Position numbers and translations under genes: made by a program. A stretch of DNA of 64,000 nt from Aphelocoma coerulescens (taxonomy: Eukaryota; Chordata; Aves; Passeriformes; Corvidae), in contig NW_027183617.1 in assembly GCF_041296385.1 (NCBI RefSeq), positions 1 through 64,000 on the forward strand, given 5' to 3'. The notes beneath the pieces are model-generated. The model ran no database searches and was not told the DNA's origin. It worked only from the letters and a program-made list of their open reading frames with translations. Positions 8,694 to 20,864 of this stretch are shown here, piece by piece; within the stretch, counting starts at the first letter, position 1; each line of letters starts with the position of its first letter.

Positions 8694-10961
8694 GGCTCTC
8701 CTGGGAGCCACGGGTCACAAAGCACCGTGGGCTCTGTGCAGCCCCGCTGTGTCACAATGGCCGCTGGCTTCCACGAGCCCCCGCAGTGTCCCAGTGGGCC
8801 CCGTGGCTTTAGGAGTGGGTGGCTGGGAGTTGGTGCCAGCGGCTGGGGGAGCAGCAGCAGGGACTGTGTGTGGACAGTGCCATGGCCACTTGTGTGGCCA
8901 CTGGTGTCTCTGTGTCAGGCACAGCCGTGGTGTGTAACACCGGCTCTGGGTCCTTTGGCTGTGCAGGTGGCAGTCACGGCCTGGAGCAGGGCTGCTCCCG
9001 GGGGACAGCCTGGGGCAGGAGGCTGCTGGAGATTCATTCCCCACACTCCTTGTCATGAGGTGCTCAGAGTGATTGGAAAGGCTGTTGGCAGCAGGCAGTT
9101 CTCTGGGTTCAAGCTGTGGAGCTGTCAGCGGGAATGCAAAGGCCAAGCTGGTGAGCCTTTTGTCCTGGTGCCTTTAGTGTGTGAGCAGTCCCTGGTGCCG
9201 TTGTCTTTGGATCCTGAGTGTGGGAGAGGCAAGGCTTAGGATGGTGCGTAGAGCTGAGAAGGAAAGTGCCGAGAGCAGCGTGTGTGCTGCTGCTTTGAGG
9301 GGTGCAGTTGAAGTTGTAGGCAGCAAGAGCTTTCTCAGCTGGCCCTTTTGTGAGCTCTGCTTTTGCCAGATGACTTCCATCTTACCCTCTTACCATCTTA
9401 GCCTCTCATTTTTGCATATCCCAAACCCCCTTCCAAACATCCAGCAGCTGCTTGTAAAGAAGAAGTCCTAGAACAAAAAGCCAGTGCTGCCTTTCATAGC
9501 CCCTTTGCTGTCTATGAAGTAGAGGAAAGAAGCTAGTGAGACGCACTTTCTTTCTCAACTCCATAGAGCGCATCCTTCTCTCAAGGTGGCAGAGTCCTTG
9601 GCGGAAGTGAAGCATCTGCAGCTGCAGTTCAGACTGAGAGATGTGCCAGGACAGGAAACATTTGCTGACCTTCCCTGTTCCCTGTGCAACATGATTCTCG
9701 CATCCCAGTCACTTTCACACACCTTCGGTATCCCTGAGTCCAAGCAGCTAAAGCTCACAGAGACAGAAGTGTCAGGAAGGAAAACGTTGCAAAAGCACCC
9801 CCTTCTCTTATCAGCATATAAATTGTGCACAACAGGCTGCGGCACCGAACCTTCCTTCTCAGATAGACATGCCATCACACTTTTCACTCTTGCAGCTCGG
9901 TTGAAAAGCTCCAGCAGCTGCTCCCGCAATAGCAAAAGGTTCTAGAAGTGAAAGCCAGTTTGGGGCTGCACCTTCTCCTTGCCGCATGTAAGCCACACCA
10001 AACTCCCTGATGCACTCTGTCCTCCCCTTCTCAAAGGAGTAGACGGTGGCATCAGGACACACCTGTGTCCCAGCAGCTGGGTGCCCAGCCGGGAGCAGGA
10101 GCAGGGCTGGGGCTGCTCCCAAAGTTGCCCCGCCCCAATGCCAGAGCCGGACATATGCTGAGGGGGGGCTGGATCAGGCTTTATTGTCCAGCTGCATGCC
10201 AGGAGTGAGCACAAAATCTACCTGCATTCTCTGCAGCATGCCATCCTGGAGCAGAGCCATTGCCAAAGGAAGCCGTGAGCCCGTGCCAAGCCAGTGCCGG
10301 AGTGGGATCCTAGCAGCACCTGTGGAAGCCGGGAGAGAGGAGCCCACCTGGAGCAGGTTCGTGCAGGATTAATCATCCCGTGGCTTCCCACCAGGGTCCT
10401 GTTGCTTCCAAAAGGCCCCACAGCGTCACTGTGGCCCCTCGGTTCCACCAGGTTCCATAGCGTCACTGTGGTGCCCAGGGTTCCGTCAGCTTCGCCAGCA
10501 TCCCCACGGTCTGCAGAGCTCCCCGAGCTTCTGTGGTGTCACAGTGGAGGCAGGGTTGCATCAGGTTCCATAGCATCACCACAGTCTCCAGGGCTCCCAG
10601 AGGTTCTGTGGTGTCACAGTGGAGGCAGGGTTGCATCAGGTTCCATAGCATCACCACAGTCTCCAGGGCTCCCTGAGCTTCTGTGGTGTCACAGTGGAGG
10701 CAGGGTTGCATCAGGTTCCATAGCATCAGCACGGTCTCCAGGGCTCCCAGAGGTTCTGTGGTGTCACAGAGGAGGCAGGGTTGCATCAGGTTCCATAGCA
10801 TCACCACGGTCTCCAGGGCTCCAAGAGCTTCTGTGGTGTCACAGAGGAGGCAGGGTTGCATCAGGTTCAATAGCATCAGCACGGTCTCCAGGGCTCCCCT
10901 GAGCTTCTGTGGTGGTGTCACAGAGGAGCCAGGCTTCCTTGTAGTTCCCCAGCATCACAAA
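8694..10961. repeat. satellite unit S1-3
   Basis: G at 9789 (offset 1096, ACGTTG instead of ACGTTC) and CACCACAGT in the first minisatellite spacer, both shared with unit S1-5. Confidence 0.9.
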
Positions 10962-13229
10962 GGCTCTCCTGGGAGCCACGGGTCACAAAGCACCGTGGGC
11001 TCTGTGCAGCCCCGCTGTGTCACAATGGCCGCTGGCTTCCACGAGCCCCCGCAGTGTCCCAGTGGGCCCCGTGGCTTTAGGAGTGGGTGGCTGGGAGTTG
11101 GTGCCAGCGGCTGGGGGAGCAGCAGCAGGGACTGTGTGTGGACAGTGCCATGGCCACTTGTGTGGCCACTGGTGTCTCTGTGTCAGGCACAGCCGTGGTG
11201 TGTAACACCGGCTCTGGGTCCTTTGGCTGTGCAGGTGGCAGTCACGGCCTGGAGCAGGGCTGCTCCCGGGGGACAGCCTGGGGCAGGAGGCTGCTGGAGA
11301 TTCATTCCCCACACTCCTTGTCATGAGGTGCTCAGAGTGATTGGAAAGGCTGTTGGCAGCAGGCAGTTCTCTGGGTTCAAGCTGTGGAGCTGTCAGCGGG
11401 AATGCAAAGGCCAAGCTGGTGAGCCTTTTGTCCTGGTGCCTTTAGTGTGTGAGCAGTCCCTGGTGCCGTTGTCTTTGGATCCTGAGTGTGGGAGAGGCAA
11501 GGCTTAGGATGGTGCGTAGAGCTGAGAAGGAAAGTGCCGAGAGCAGCGTGTGTGCTGCTGCTTTGAGGGGTGCAGTTGAAGTTGTAGGCAGCAAGAGCTT
11601 TCTCAGCTGGCCCTTTTGTGAGCTCTGCTTTTGCCAGATGACTTCCATCTTACCCTCTTACCATCTTAGCCTCTCATTTTTGCATATCCCAAACCCCCTT
11701 CCAAACATCCAGCAGCTGCTTGTAAAGAAGAAGTCCTAGAACAAAAAGCCAGTGCTGCCTTTCATAGCCCCTTTGCTGTCTATGAAGTAGAGGAAAGAAG
11801 CTAGTGAGACGCACTTTCTTTCTCAACTCCATAGAGCGCATCCTTCTCTCAAGGTGGCAGAGTCCTTGGCGGAAGTGAAGCATCTGCAGCTGCAGTTCAG
11901 ACTGAGAGATGTGCCAGGACAGGAAACATTTGCTGACCTTCCCTGTTCCCTGTGCAACATGATTCTCGCATCCCAGTCACTTTCACACACCTTCGGTATC
12001 CCTGAGTCCAAGCAGCTAAAGCTCACAGAGACAGAAGTGTCAGGAAGGAAAACGTTCCAAAAGCACCCCCTTCTCTTATCAGCATATAAATTGTGCACAA
12101 CAGGCTGCGGCACCGAACCTTCCTTCTCAGATAGACATGCCATCACACTTTTCACTCTTGCAGCTCGGTTGAAAAGCTCCAGCAGCTGCTCCCGCAATAG
12201 CAAAAGGTTCTAGAAGTGAAAGCCAGTTTGGGGCTGCACCTTCTCCTTGCCGCATGTAAGCCACACCAAACTCCCTGATGCACTCTGTCCTCCCCTTCTC
12301 AAAGGAGTAGACGGTGGCATCAGGACACACCTGTGTCCCAGCAGCTGGGTGCCCAGCCGGGAGCAGGAGCAGGGCTGGGGCTGCTCCCAAAGTTGCCCCG
12401 CCCCAATGCCAGAGCCGGACATATGCTGAGGGGGGGCTGGATCAGGCTTTATTGTCCAGCTGCATGCCAGGAGTGAGCACAAAATCTACCTGCATTCTCT
12501 GCAGCATGCCATCCTGGAGCAGAGCCATTGCCAAAGGAAGCCGTGAGCCCGTGCCAAGCCAGTGCCGGAGTGGGATCCTAGCAGCACCTGTGGAAGCCGG
12601 GAGAGAGGAGCCCACCTGGAGCAGGTTCGTGCAGGATTAATCATCCCGTGGCTTCCCACCAGGGTCCTGTTGCTTCCAAAAGGCCCCACAGCGTCACTGT
12701 GGCCCCTCGGTTCCACCAGGTTCCATAGCGTCACTGTGGTGCCCAGGGTTCCGTCAGCTTCGCCAGCATCCCCACGGTCTGCAGAGCTCCCCGAGCTTCT
12801 GTGGTGTCACAGTGGAGGCAGGGTTGCATCAGGTTCCATAGCATCAGCACGGTCTCCAGGGCTCCCAGAGGTTCTGTGGTGTCACAGTGGAGGCAGGGTT
12901 GCATCAGGTTCCATAGCATCACCACAGTCTCCAGGGCTCCCTGAGCTTCTGTGGTGTCACAGTGGAGGCAGGGTTGCATCAGGTTCCATAGCATCAGCAC
13001 GGTCTCCAGGGCTCCCAGAGGTTCTGTGGTGTCACAGAGGAGGCAGGGTTGCATCAGGTTCCATAGCATCACCACGGTCTCCAGGGCTCCAAGAGCTTCT
13101 GTGGTGTCACAGAGGAGGCAGGGTTGCATCAGGTTCAATAGCATCAGCACGGTCTCCAGGGCTCCCCTGAGCTTCTGTGGTGGTGTCACAGAGGAGCCAG
13201 GCTTCCTTGTAGTTCCCCAGCATCACAAA
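10962..13229. repeat. satellite unit S1-4
   Basis: Carries the S1-2 variants (C at offset 1096, CAGCACGGT spacer), giving the alternation 2-3-4-5. Confidence 0.9.
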
Positions 13230-15497
13230 GGCTCTCCTGGGAGCCACGGGTCACAAAGCACCGTGGGCTCTGTGCAGCCCCGCTGTGTCACAATGGCCGC
13301 TGGCTTCCACGAGCCCCCGCAGTGTCCCAGTGGGCCCCGTGGCTTTAGGAGTGGGTGGCTGGGAGTTGGTGCCAGCGGCTGGGGGAGCAGCAGCAGGGAC
13401 TGTGTGTGGACAGTGCCATGGCCACTTGTGTGGCCACTGGTGTCTCTGTGTCAGGCACAGCCGTGGTGTGTAACACCGGCTCTGGGTCCTTTGGCTGTGC
13501 AGGTGGCAGTCACGGCCTGGAGCAGGGCTGCTCCCGGGGGACAGCCTGGGGCAGGAGGCTGCTGGAGATTCATTCCCCACACTCCTTGTCATGAGGTGCT
13601 CAGAGTGATTGGAAAGGCTGTTGGCAGCAGGCAGTTCTCTGGGTTCAAGCTGTGGAGCTGTCAGCGGGAATGCAAAGGCCAAGCTGGTGAGCCTTTTGTC
13701 CTGGTGCCTTTAGTGTGTGAGCAGTCCCTGGTGCCGTTGTCTTTGGATCCTGAGTGTGGGAGAGGCAAGGCTTAGGATGGTGCGTAGAGCTGAGAAGGAA
13801 AGTGCCGAGAGCAGCGTGTGTGCTGCTGCTTTGAGGGGTGCAGTTGAAGTTGTAGGCAGCAAGAGCTTTCTCAGCTGGCCCTTTTGTGAGCTCTGCTTTT
13901 GCCAGATGACTTCCATCTTACCCTCTTACCATCTTAGCCTCTCATTTTTGCATATCCCAAACCCCCTTCCAAACATCCAGCAGCTGCTTGTAAAGAAGAA
14001 GTCCTAGAACAAAAAGCCAGTGCTGCCTTTCATAGCCCCTTTGCTGTCTATGAAGTAGAGGAAAGAAGCTAGTGAGACGCACTTTCTTTCTCAACTCCAT
14101 AGAGCGCATCCTTCTCTCAAGGTGGCAGAGTCCTTGGCGGAAGTGAAGCATCTGCAGCTGCAGTTCAGACTGAGAGATGTGCCAGGACAGGAAACATTTG
14201 CTGACCTTCCCTGTTCCCTGTGCAACATGATTCTCGCATCCCAGTCACTTTCACACACCTTCGGTATCCCTGAGTCCAAGCAGCTAAAGCTCACAGAGAC
14301 AGAAGTGTCAGGAAGGAAAACGTTGCAAAAGCACCCCCTTCTCTTATCAGCATATAAATTGTGCACAACAGGCTGCGGCACCGAACCTTCCTTCTCAGAT
14401 AGACATGCCATCACACTTTTCACTCTTGCAGCTCGGTTGAAAAGCTCCAGCAGCTGCTCCCGCAATAGCAAAAGGTTCTAGAAGTGAAAGCCAGTTTGGG
14501 GCTGCACCTTCTCCTTGCCGCATGTAAGCCACACCAAACTCCCTGATGCACTCTGTCCTCCCCTTCTCAAAGGAGTAGACGGTGGCATCAGGACACACCT
14601 GTGTCCCAGCAGCTGGGTGCCCAGCCGGGAGCAGGAGCAGGGCTGGGGCTGCTCCCAAAGTTGCCCCGCCCCAATGCCAGAGCCGGACATATGCTGAGGG
14701 GGGGCTGGATCAGGCTTTATTGTCCAGCTGCATGCCAGGAGTGAGCACAAAATCTACCTGCATTCTCTGCAGCATGCCATCCTGGAGCAGAGCCATTGCC
14801 AAAGGAAGCCGTGAGCCCGTGCCAAGCCAGTGCCGGAGTGGGATCCTAGCAGCACCTGTGGAAGCCGGGAGAGAGGAGCCCACCTGGAGCAGGTTCGTGC
14901 AGGATTAATCATCCCGTGGCTTCCCACCAGGGTCCTGTTGCTTCCAAAAGGCCCCACAGCGTCACTGTGGCCCCTCGGTTCCACCAGGTTCCATAGCGTC
15001 ACTGTGGTGCCCAGGGTTCCGTCAGCTTCGCCAGCATCCCCACGGTCTGCAGAGCTCCCCGAGCTTCTGTGGTGTCACAGTGGAGGCAGGGTTGCATCAG
15101 GTTCCATAGCATCACCACAGTCTCCAGGGCTCCCAGAGGTTCTGTGGTGTCACAGTGGAGGCAGGGTTGCATCAGGTTCCATAGCATCACCACAGTCTCC
15201 AGGGCTCCCTGAGCTTCTGTGGTGTCACAGTGGAGGCAGGGTTGCATCAGGTTCCATAGCATCAGCACGGTCTCCAGGGCTCCCAGAGGTTCTGTGGTGT
15301 CACAGAGGAGGCAGGGTTGCATCAGGTTCCATAGCATCACCACGGTCTCCAGGGCTCCAAGAGCTTCTGTGGTGTCACAGAGGAGGCAGGGTTGCATCAG
15401 GTTCAATAGCATCAGCACGGTCTCCAGGGCTCCCCTGAGCTTCTGTGGTGGTGTCACAGAGGAGCCAGGCTTCCTTGTAGTTCCCCAGCATCACAAA
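13230..15497. repeat. satellite unit S1-5
   Basis: G at 14325 and the CACCACAGT spacer, as in S1-3, exactly 4,536 bp away. Confidence 0.9.
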
Positions 15498-17764
15498 GGC
15501 TCTCCTGGGAGCCACGGGTCACAAAGCACCGTGGGCTCTGTGCAGCCCCGCTGTGTCACAATGGCCGCTGGCTTCCACGAGCCCCCGCAGTGTCCCAGTG
15601 GGCCCCGTGGCTTTAGGAGTGGGTGGCTGGGAGTTGGTGCCAGCGGCTGGGGGAGCAGCAGCAGGGACTGTGTGTGGACAGTGCCATGGCCACTTGTGTG
15701 GCCACTGGTGTCTCTGTGTCAGGCACAGCCGTGGTGTGTAACACCGGCTCTGGGTCCTTTGGCTGTGCAGGTGGCAGTCACGGCCTGGAGCAGGGCTGCT
15801 CCCGGGGGACAGCCTGGGGCAGGAGGCTGCTGGAGATTCATTCCCCACACTCCTTGTCATGAGGTGCTCAGAGTGATTGGAAAGGCTGTTGGCAGCAGGC
15901 AGTTCTCTGGGTTCAAGCTGTGGAGCTGTCAGCGGGAATGCAAAGGCCAAGCTGGTGAGCCTTTTGTCCTGGTGCCTTTAGTGTGTGAGCAGTCCCTGGT
16001 GCCGTTGTCTTTGGATCCTGAGTGTGGGAGAGGCAAGGCTTAGGATGGTGCGTAGAGCTGAGAAGGAAAGTGCCGAGAGCAGCGTGTGTGCTGCTGCTTT
16101 GAGGGGTGCAGTTGAAGTTGTAGGCAGCAAGAGCTTTCTCAGCTGGCCCTTTTGTGAGCTCTGCTTTTGCCAGATGACTTCCATCTTACCCTCTTACCAT
16201 CTTAGCCTCTCATTTTTGCATATCCCAAACCCCCTTCCAAACATCCAGCAGCTGCTTGTAAAGAAGAAGTCCTAGAACAAAAAGCCAGTGCTGCCTTTCA
16301 TAGCCCCTTTGCTGTCTATGAAGTAGAGGAAAGAAGCTAGTGAGACGCACTTTCTTTCTCAACTCCATAGAGCGCATCCTTCTCTCAAGGTGGCAGAGTC
16401 CTTGGCGGAAGTGAAGCATCTGCAGCTGCAGTTCAGACTGAGAGATGTGCCAGGACAGGAAACATTTGCTGACCTTCCCTGTTCCCTGTGCAACATGATT
16501 CTCGCATCCCAGTCACTTTCACACACCTTCGGTATCCCTGAGTCCAAGCAGCTAAAGCTCACAGAGACAGAAGTGTCAGGAAGGAAAACGTTCCAAAAGC
16601 ACCCCCTTCTCTTATCAGCATATAAATTGTGCACAACAGGCTGCGGCACCGAACCTTCCTTCTCAGATAGACATGCCATCACACTTTTCACTCTTGCAGC
16701 TCGGTTGAAAAGCTCCAGCAGCTGCTCCCGCAATAGCAAAAGGTTCTAGAAGTGAAAGCCAGTTTGGGGCTGCACCTTCTCCTTGCCGCATGTAAGCCAC
16801 ACCAAACTCCCTGATGCACTCTGTCCTCCCCTTCTCAAAGGAGTAGACGGTGGCATCAGGACACACCTGTGTCCCAGCAGCTGGGTGCCCAGCCGGGAGC
16901 AGGAGCAGGGCTGGGGCTGCTCCCAAAGTTGCCCCGCCCAATGCCAGAGCCGGACATATGCTGAGGGGGGGCTGGATCAGGCTTTATTGTCCAGCTGCAT
17001 GCCAGGAGTGAGCACAAAATCTACCTGCATTCTCTGCAGCATGCCATCCTGGAGCAGAGCCATTGCCAAAGGAAGCCGTGAGCCCGTGCCAAGCCAGTGC
17101 CGGAGTGGGATCCTAGCAGCACCTGTGGAAGCCGGGAGAGAGGAGCCCACCTGGAGCAGGTTCGTGCAGGATTAATCATCCCGTGGCTTCCCACCAGGGT
17201 CCTGTTGCTTCCAAAAGGCCCCACAGCGTCACTGTGGCCCCTCGGTTCCACCAGGTTCCATAGCGTCACTGTGGTGCCCAGGGTTCCGTCAGCTTCGCCA
17301 GCATCCCCACGGTCTGCAGAGCTCCCCGAGCTTCTGTGGTGTCACAGTGGAGGCAGGGTTGCATCAGGTTCCATAGCATCAGCACGGTCTCCAGGGCTCC
17401 CAGAGGTTCTGTGGTGTCACAGTGGAGGCAGGGTTGCATCAGGTTCCATAGCATCACCACAGTCTCCAGGGCTCCCTGAGCTTCTGTGGTGTCACAGTGG
17501 AGGCAGGGTTGCATCAGGTTCCATAGCATCAGCACGGTCTCCAGGGCTCCAAGAGCTTCTGTGGTGTCACAGAGGAGGCAGGGTTGCATCAGGTTCCATA
17601 GCATCACCACAGTCTCCAGGGCTCCAAGAGCTTCTGTGGTGTCACAGAGGAGGCAGGGTTGCATCAGGTTCAATAGCATCAGCACGGTCTCCAGGGCTCC
17701 CCTGAGCTTCTGTGGTGGTGTCACAGAGGAGCCAGGCTTCCTTGTAGTTCCCCAGCATCACAAA
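15498..17764. repeat. satellite unit S1-6, 2,267 bp
   Basis: One C is missing from the GCCCCGCCCC run near 16930-16940, so it is one base short. Its minisatellite is rearranged: the repeat near 17550 has AAGAGCTTC where other units have CAGAGGTTC, and the next spacer has CACCACAGT instead of CACCACGGT. This suggests conversion between minisatellite repeats. Confidence 0.9.
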
Positions 17765-20032
17765 GGCTCTCCTGGGAGCCACGGGTCACAAAGCACCGTG
17801 GGCTCTGTGCAGCCCCGCTGTGTCACAATGGCCGCTGGCTTCCACGAGCCCCCGCAGTGTCCCAGTGGGCCCCGTGGCTTTAGGAGTGGGTGGCTGGGAG
17901 TTGGTGCCAGCGGCTGGGGGAGCAGCAGCAGGGACTGTGTGTGGACAGTGCCATGGCCACTTGTGTGGCCACTGGTGTCTCTGTGTCAGGCACAGCCGTG
18001 GTGTGTAACACCGGCTCTGGGTCCTTTGGCTGTGCAGGTGGCAGTCACGGCCTGGAGCAGGGCTGCTCCCGGGGGACAGCCTGGGGCAGGAGGCTGCTGG
18101 AGATTCATTCCCCACACTCCTTGTCATGAGGTGCTCAGAGTGATTGGAAAGGCTGTTGGCAGCAGGCAGTTCTCTGGGTTCAAGCTGTGGAGCTGTCAGC
18201 GGGAATGCAAAGGCCAAGCTGGTGAGCCTTTTGTCCTGGTGCCTTTAGTGTGTGAGCAGTCCCTGGTGCCGTTGTCTTTGGATCCTGAGTGTGGGAGAGG
18301 CAAGGCTTAGGATGGTGCGTAGAGCTGAGAAGGAAAGTGCCGAGAGCAGCGTGTGTGCTGCTGCTTTGAGGGGTGCAGTTGAAGTTGTAGGCAGCAAGAG
18401 CTTTCTCAGCTGGCCCTTTTGTGAGCTCTGCTTTTGCCAGATGACTTCCATCTTACCCTCTTACCATCTTAGCCTCTCATTTTTGCATATCCCAAACCCC
18501 CTTCCAAACATCCAGCAGCTGCTTGTAAAGAAGAAGTCCTAGAACAAAAAGCCAGTGCTGCCTTTCATAGCCCCTTTGCTGTCTATGAAGTAGAGGAAAG
18601 AAGCTAGTGAGACGCACTTTCTTTCTCAACTCCATAGAGCGCATCCTTCTCTCAAGGTGGCAGAGTCCTTGGCGGAAGTGAAGCATCTGCAGCTGCAGTT
18701 CAGACTGAGAGATGTGCCAGGACAGGAAACATTTGCTGACCTTCCCTGTTCCCTGTGCAACATGATTCTCGCATCCCAGTCACTTTCACATACCTTCGGT
18801 ATCCCTGAGTCCAAGCAGCTAAAGCTCACAGAGACAGAAGTGTCAGGAAGGAAAACGTTCCAAAAGCACCCCCTTCTCTTATCAGCATATAAATTGTGCA
18901 CAACAGGCTGCGGCACCGAACCTTCCTTCTCAGATAGACATGCCATCACACTTTTCACTCTTGCAGCTCGGTTGAAAAGCTCCAGCAGCTGCTCCCGCAA
19001 TAGCAAAAGGTTCTAGAAGTGAAAGCCAGTTTGGGGCTGCACCTTCTCCTTGCCGCATGTAAGCCACACCAAACTCCCTGATGCACTCTGTCCTCCCCTT
19101 CTCAAAGGAGTAGACGGTGGCATCAGGACACACCTGTGTCCCAGCAGCTGGGTGCCCAGCCGGGAGCAGGAGCAGGGCTGGGGCTGCTCCCAAAGTTGCC
19201 CCGCCCCAATGCCAGAGCCGGACATATGCTGAGGGGGGGCTGGATCAGGCTTTATTGTCCAGCTGCATGCCAGGAGTGAGCACAAAATCTACCTGCATTC
19301 TCTGCAGCATGCCATCCTGGAGCAGAGCCATTGCCAAAGGAAGCCGTGAGCCCGTGCCAAGCCAGTGCCGGAGTGGGATCCTAGCAGCACCTGTGGAAGC
19401 CGGGAGAGAGGAGCCCACCTGGAGCAGGTTCGTGCAGGATTAATCATCCCGTGGCTTCCCACCAGGGTCCTGTTGCTTCCAAAAGGCCCCACAGTGTCAC
19501 TGTGGCCCCTCGGTTCCACCAGGTTCCATAGCGTCACTGTGGTGCCCAGGGTTCCGTCAGCTTCGCCAGCATCCCCACGGTCTGCAGAGCTCCCCGAGCT
19601 TCTGTGGTGTCACAGTGGAGGCAGGGTTGCATCAGGTTCCATAGCATCAGCACGGTCTCCAGGGCTCCCAGAGGTTCTGTGGTGTCACAGTGGAGGCAGG
19701 GTTGCATCAGGTTCCATAGCATCACCACAGTCTCCAGGGCTCCCTGAGCTTCTGTGGTGTCACAGTGGAGGCAGGGTTGCATCAGGTTCCATAGCATCAG
19801 CACGGTCTCCAGGGCTCCCAGAGGTTCTGTGGTGTCACAGAGGAGGCAGGGTTGCATCAGGTTCCATAGCATCACCACGGTCTCCAGGGCTCCAAGAGCT
19901 TCTGTGGTGTCACAGAGGAGGCAGGGTTGCATCAGGTTCAATAGCATCAGCACGGTCTCCAGGGCTCCCCTGAGCTTCTGTGGTGGTGTCACAGAGGAGC
20001 CAGGCTTCCTTGTAGTTCCCCAGCATCACAAA
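17765..20032. repeat. satellite unit S1-7, left flank of ERV B
   Basis: T at 18791 (offset 1027, CACATACC) and T at 19495 (offset 1731, CACAGTGTC). This pair marks the units directly left of every ERV. It ends in the ACAAA target site. Confidence 0.9.
20028..20032. repeat. target-site duplication ACAAA, left of ERV B
   Basis: The uninterrupted satellite reads CATC-ACAAA-GGCTC. At the ERV, ACAAA is present before the left LTR and again after the right LTR. Extending to 6 bp fails (C versus A at the next base), so the duplication is 5 bp. Confidence 0.9.
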
Positions 20033-20864
20033 TGTCGAAATTGATGGCGATGATGGTGATGAGGGTGTGGGTTCGGTCGGGCCCGGCTGGAGATGGACGG
20101 CGACGAGAGATCTCTATAAGCAGGTCTTTGGAGCATGCAGTTTATTGCAGAGGGCGTGGGTACAGGGGCACTGCTTAGAGCTGCCAGCTGCAGCTCCAAG
20201 CAGGCCCAAGGTGTAAGAGAGGGAGAGAGAGTGAGCGAGAGAGCTAGAGCAAGAGGCTGAGAGCTAAGAGTGTAAAGAGCAAGAGAGACAAACTAAGAGG
20301 AGAGCTGAATTAAGAGGAAGAAGAAGAGCAAGAGAGTTACTAAGAGAGCTACTAAGAGGAGAAGAGCATTACTAAGAGAGCTACTAAGAGAGTTACTAAG
20401 AGCGTTACTAAGAGGAGAAGAGCATTACTAAGAGGAGAGGAGTTAAGAGAGCGAGGAGCTTGTTACAATACAATAAATCATCTTCTGTAGTGAATATTCT
20501 AATTCTCAGTAGCCAATCTAATACAAGGTACAAATCCTATAGCATTTACATACAGCCTATAAGAGTTCTTACATTACCATAGAGTGTTACATTTTAACTT
20601 CTAAAAACTACTCTTTGGACCCCTTCTGCTGAGCTAGTAGGGTCTGCTCTGACCCTTGGACCTGTCTGCAAGCAGAGGGTATTGTTCAATCAAGAGGGGA
20701 TTACCTTCAGCCGGCTATACCATTGTTTTCCAGTTGTTCAGTAACTAAGACTCTATATCTCAAAGATGGCCTTCATTTCGATGTCGCTCACAGTTTTCAT
20801 ATTCCCAGAATCTTTTGTTAGGCAATCATATTTATAAGGCTTTCCTGTTTCATCTTCCCCAACA
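20033..20864 (-). repeat. 3' LTR of ERV B
   Basis: 832 bp, apparently identical to its partner at 25304-26135. Env ends inside it (20753-20864 is coding as well as U3). AATAAA at 20141-20146 would end the proviral transcript. Because the LTR is also a promoter, it could drive minus-strand transcription into the satellite to its left. Confidence 0.95.

Larger units (their letters stand above)
4158..20032. repeat. satellite block S1: seven 2,268-bp units
   Basis: Seven head-to-tail units start at 4158, 6426, 8694, 10962, 13230, 15498 and 17765. All are 2,268 bp except the sixth (2,267). They fill the interval between ERV A and ERV B with no gap. Units differ by a few substitutions each. Open frames exist on both strands, but they start at GTG or TTG or are short, overlap each other, and follow from GC richness and the 75-bp inner repeat; I support no gene. 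Composition features per unit: a ~1.8-kb unique part, then a minisatellite. Confidence 0.97.

Noticed and set aside
4158..20032. CRISPR array or rDNA-like tandem genes
   Set aside because: The repeats are 2,268 bp and 75 bp with no spacers, no rRNA or tRNA motifs, and the context is vertebrate ERV and satellite.
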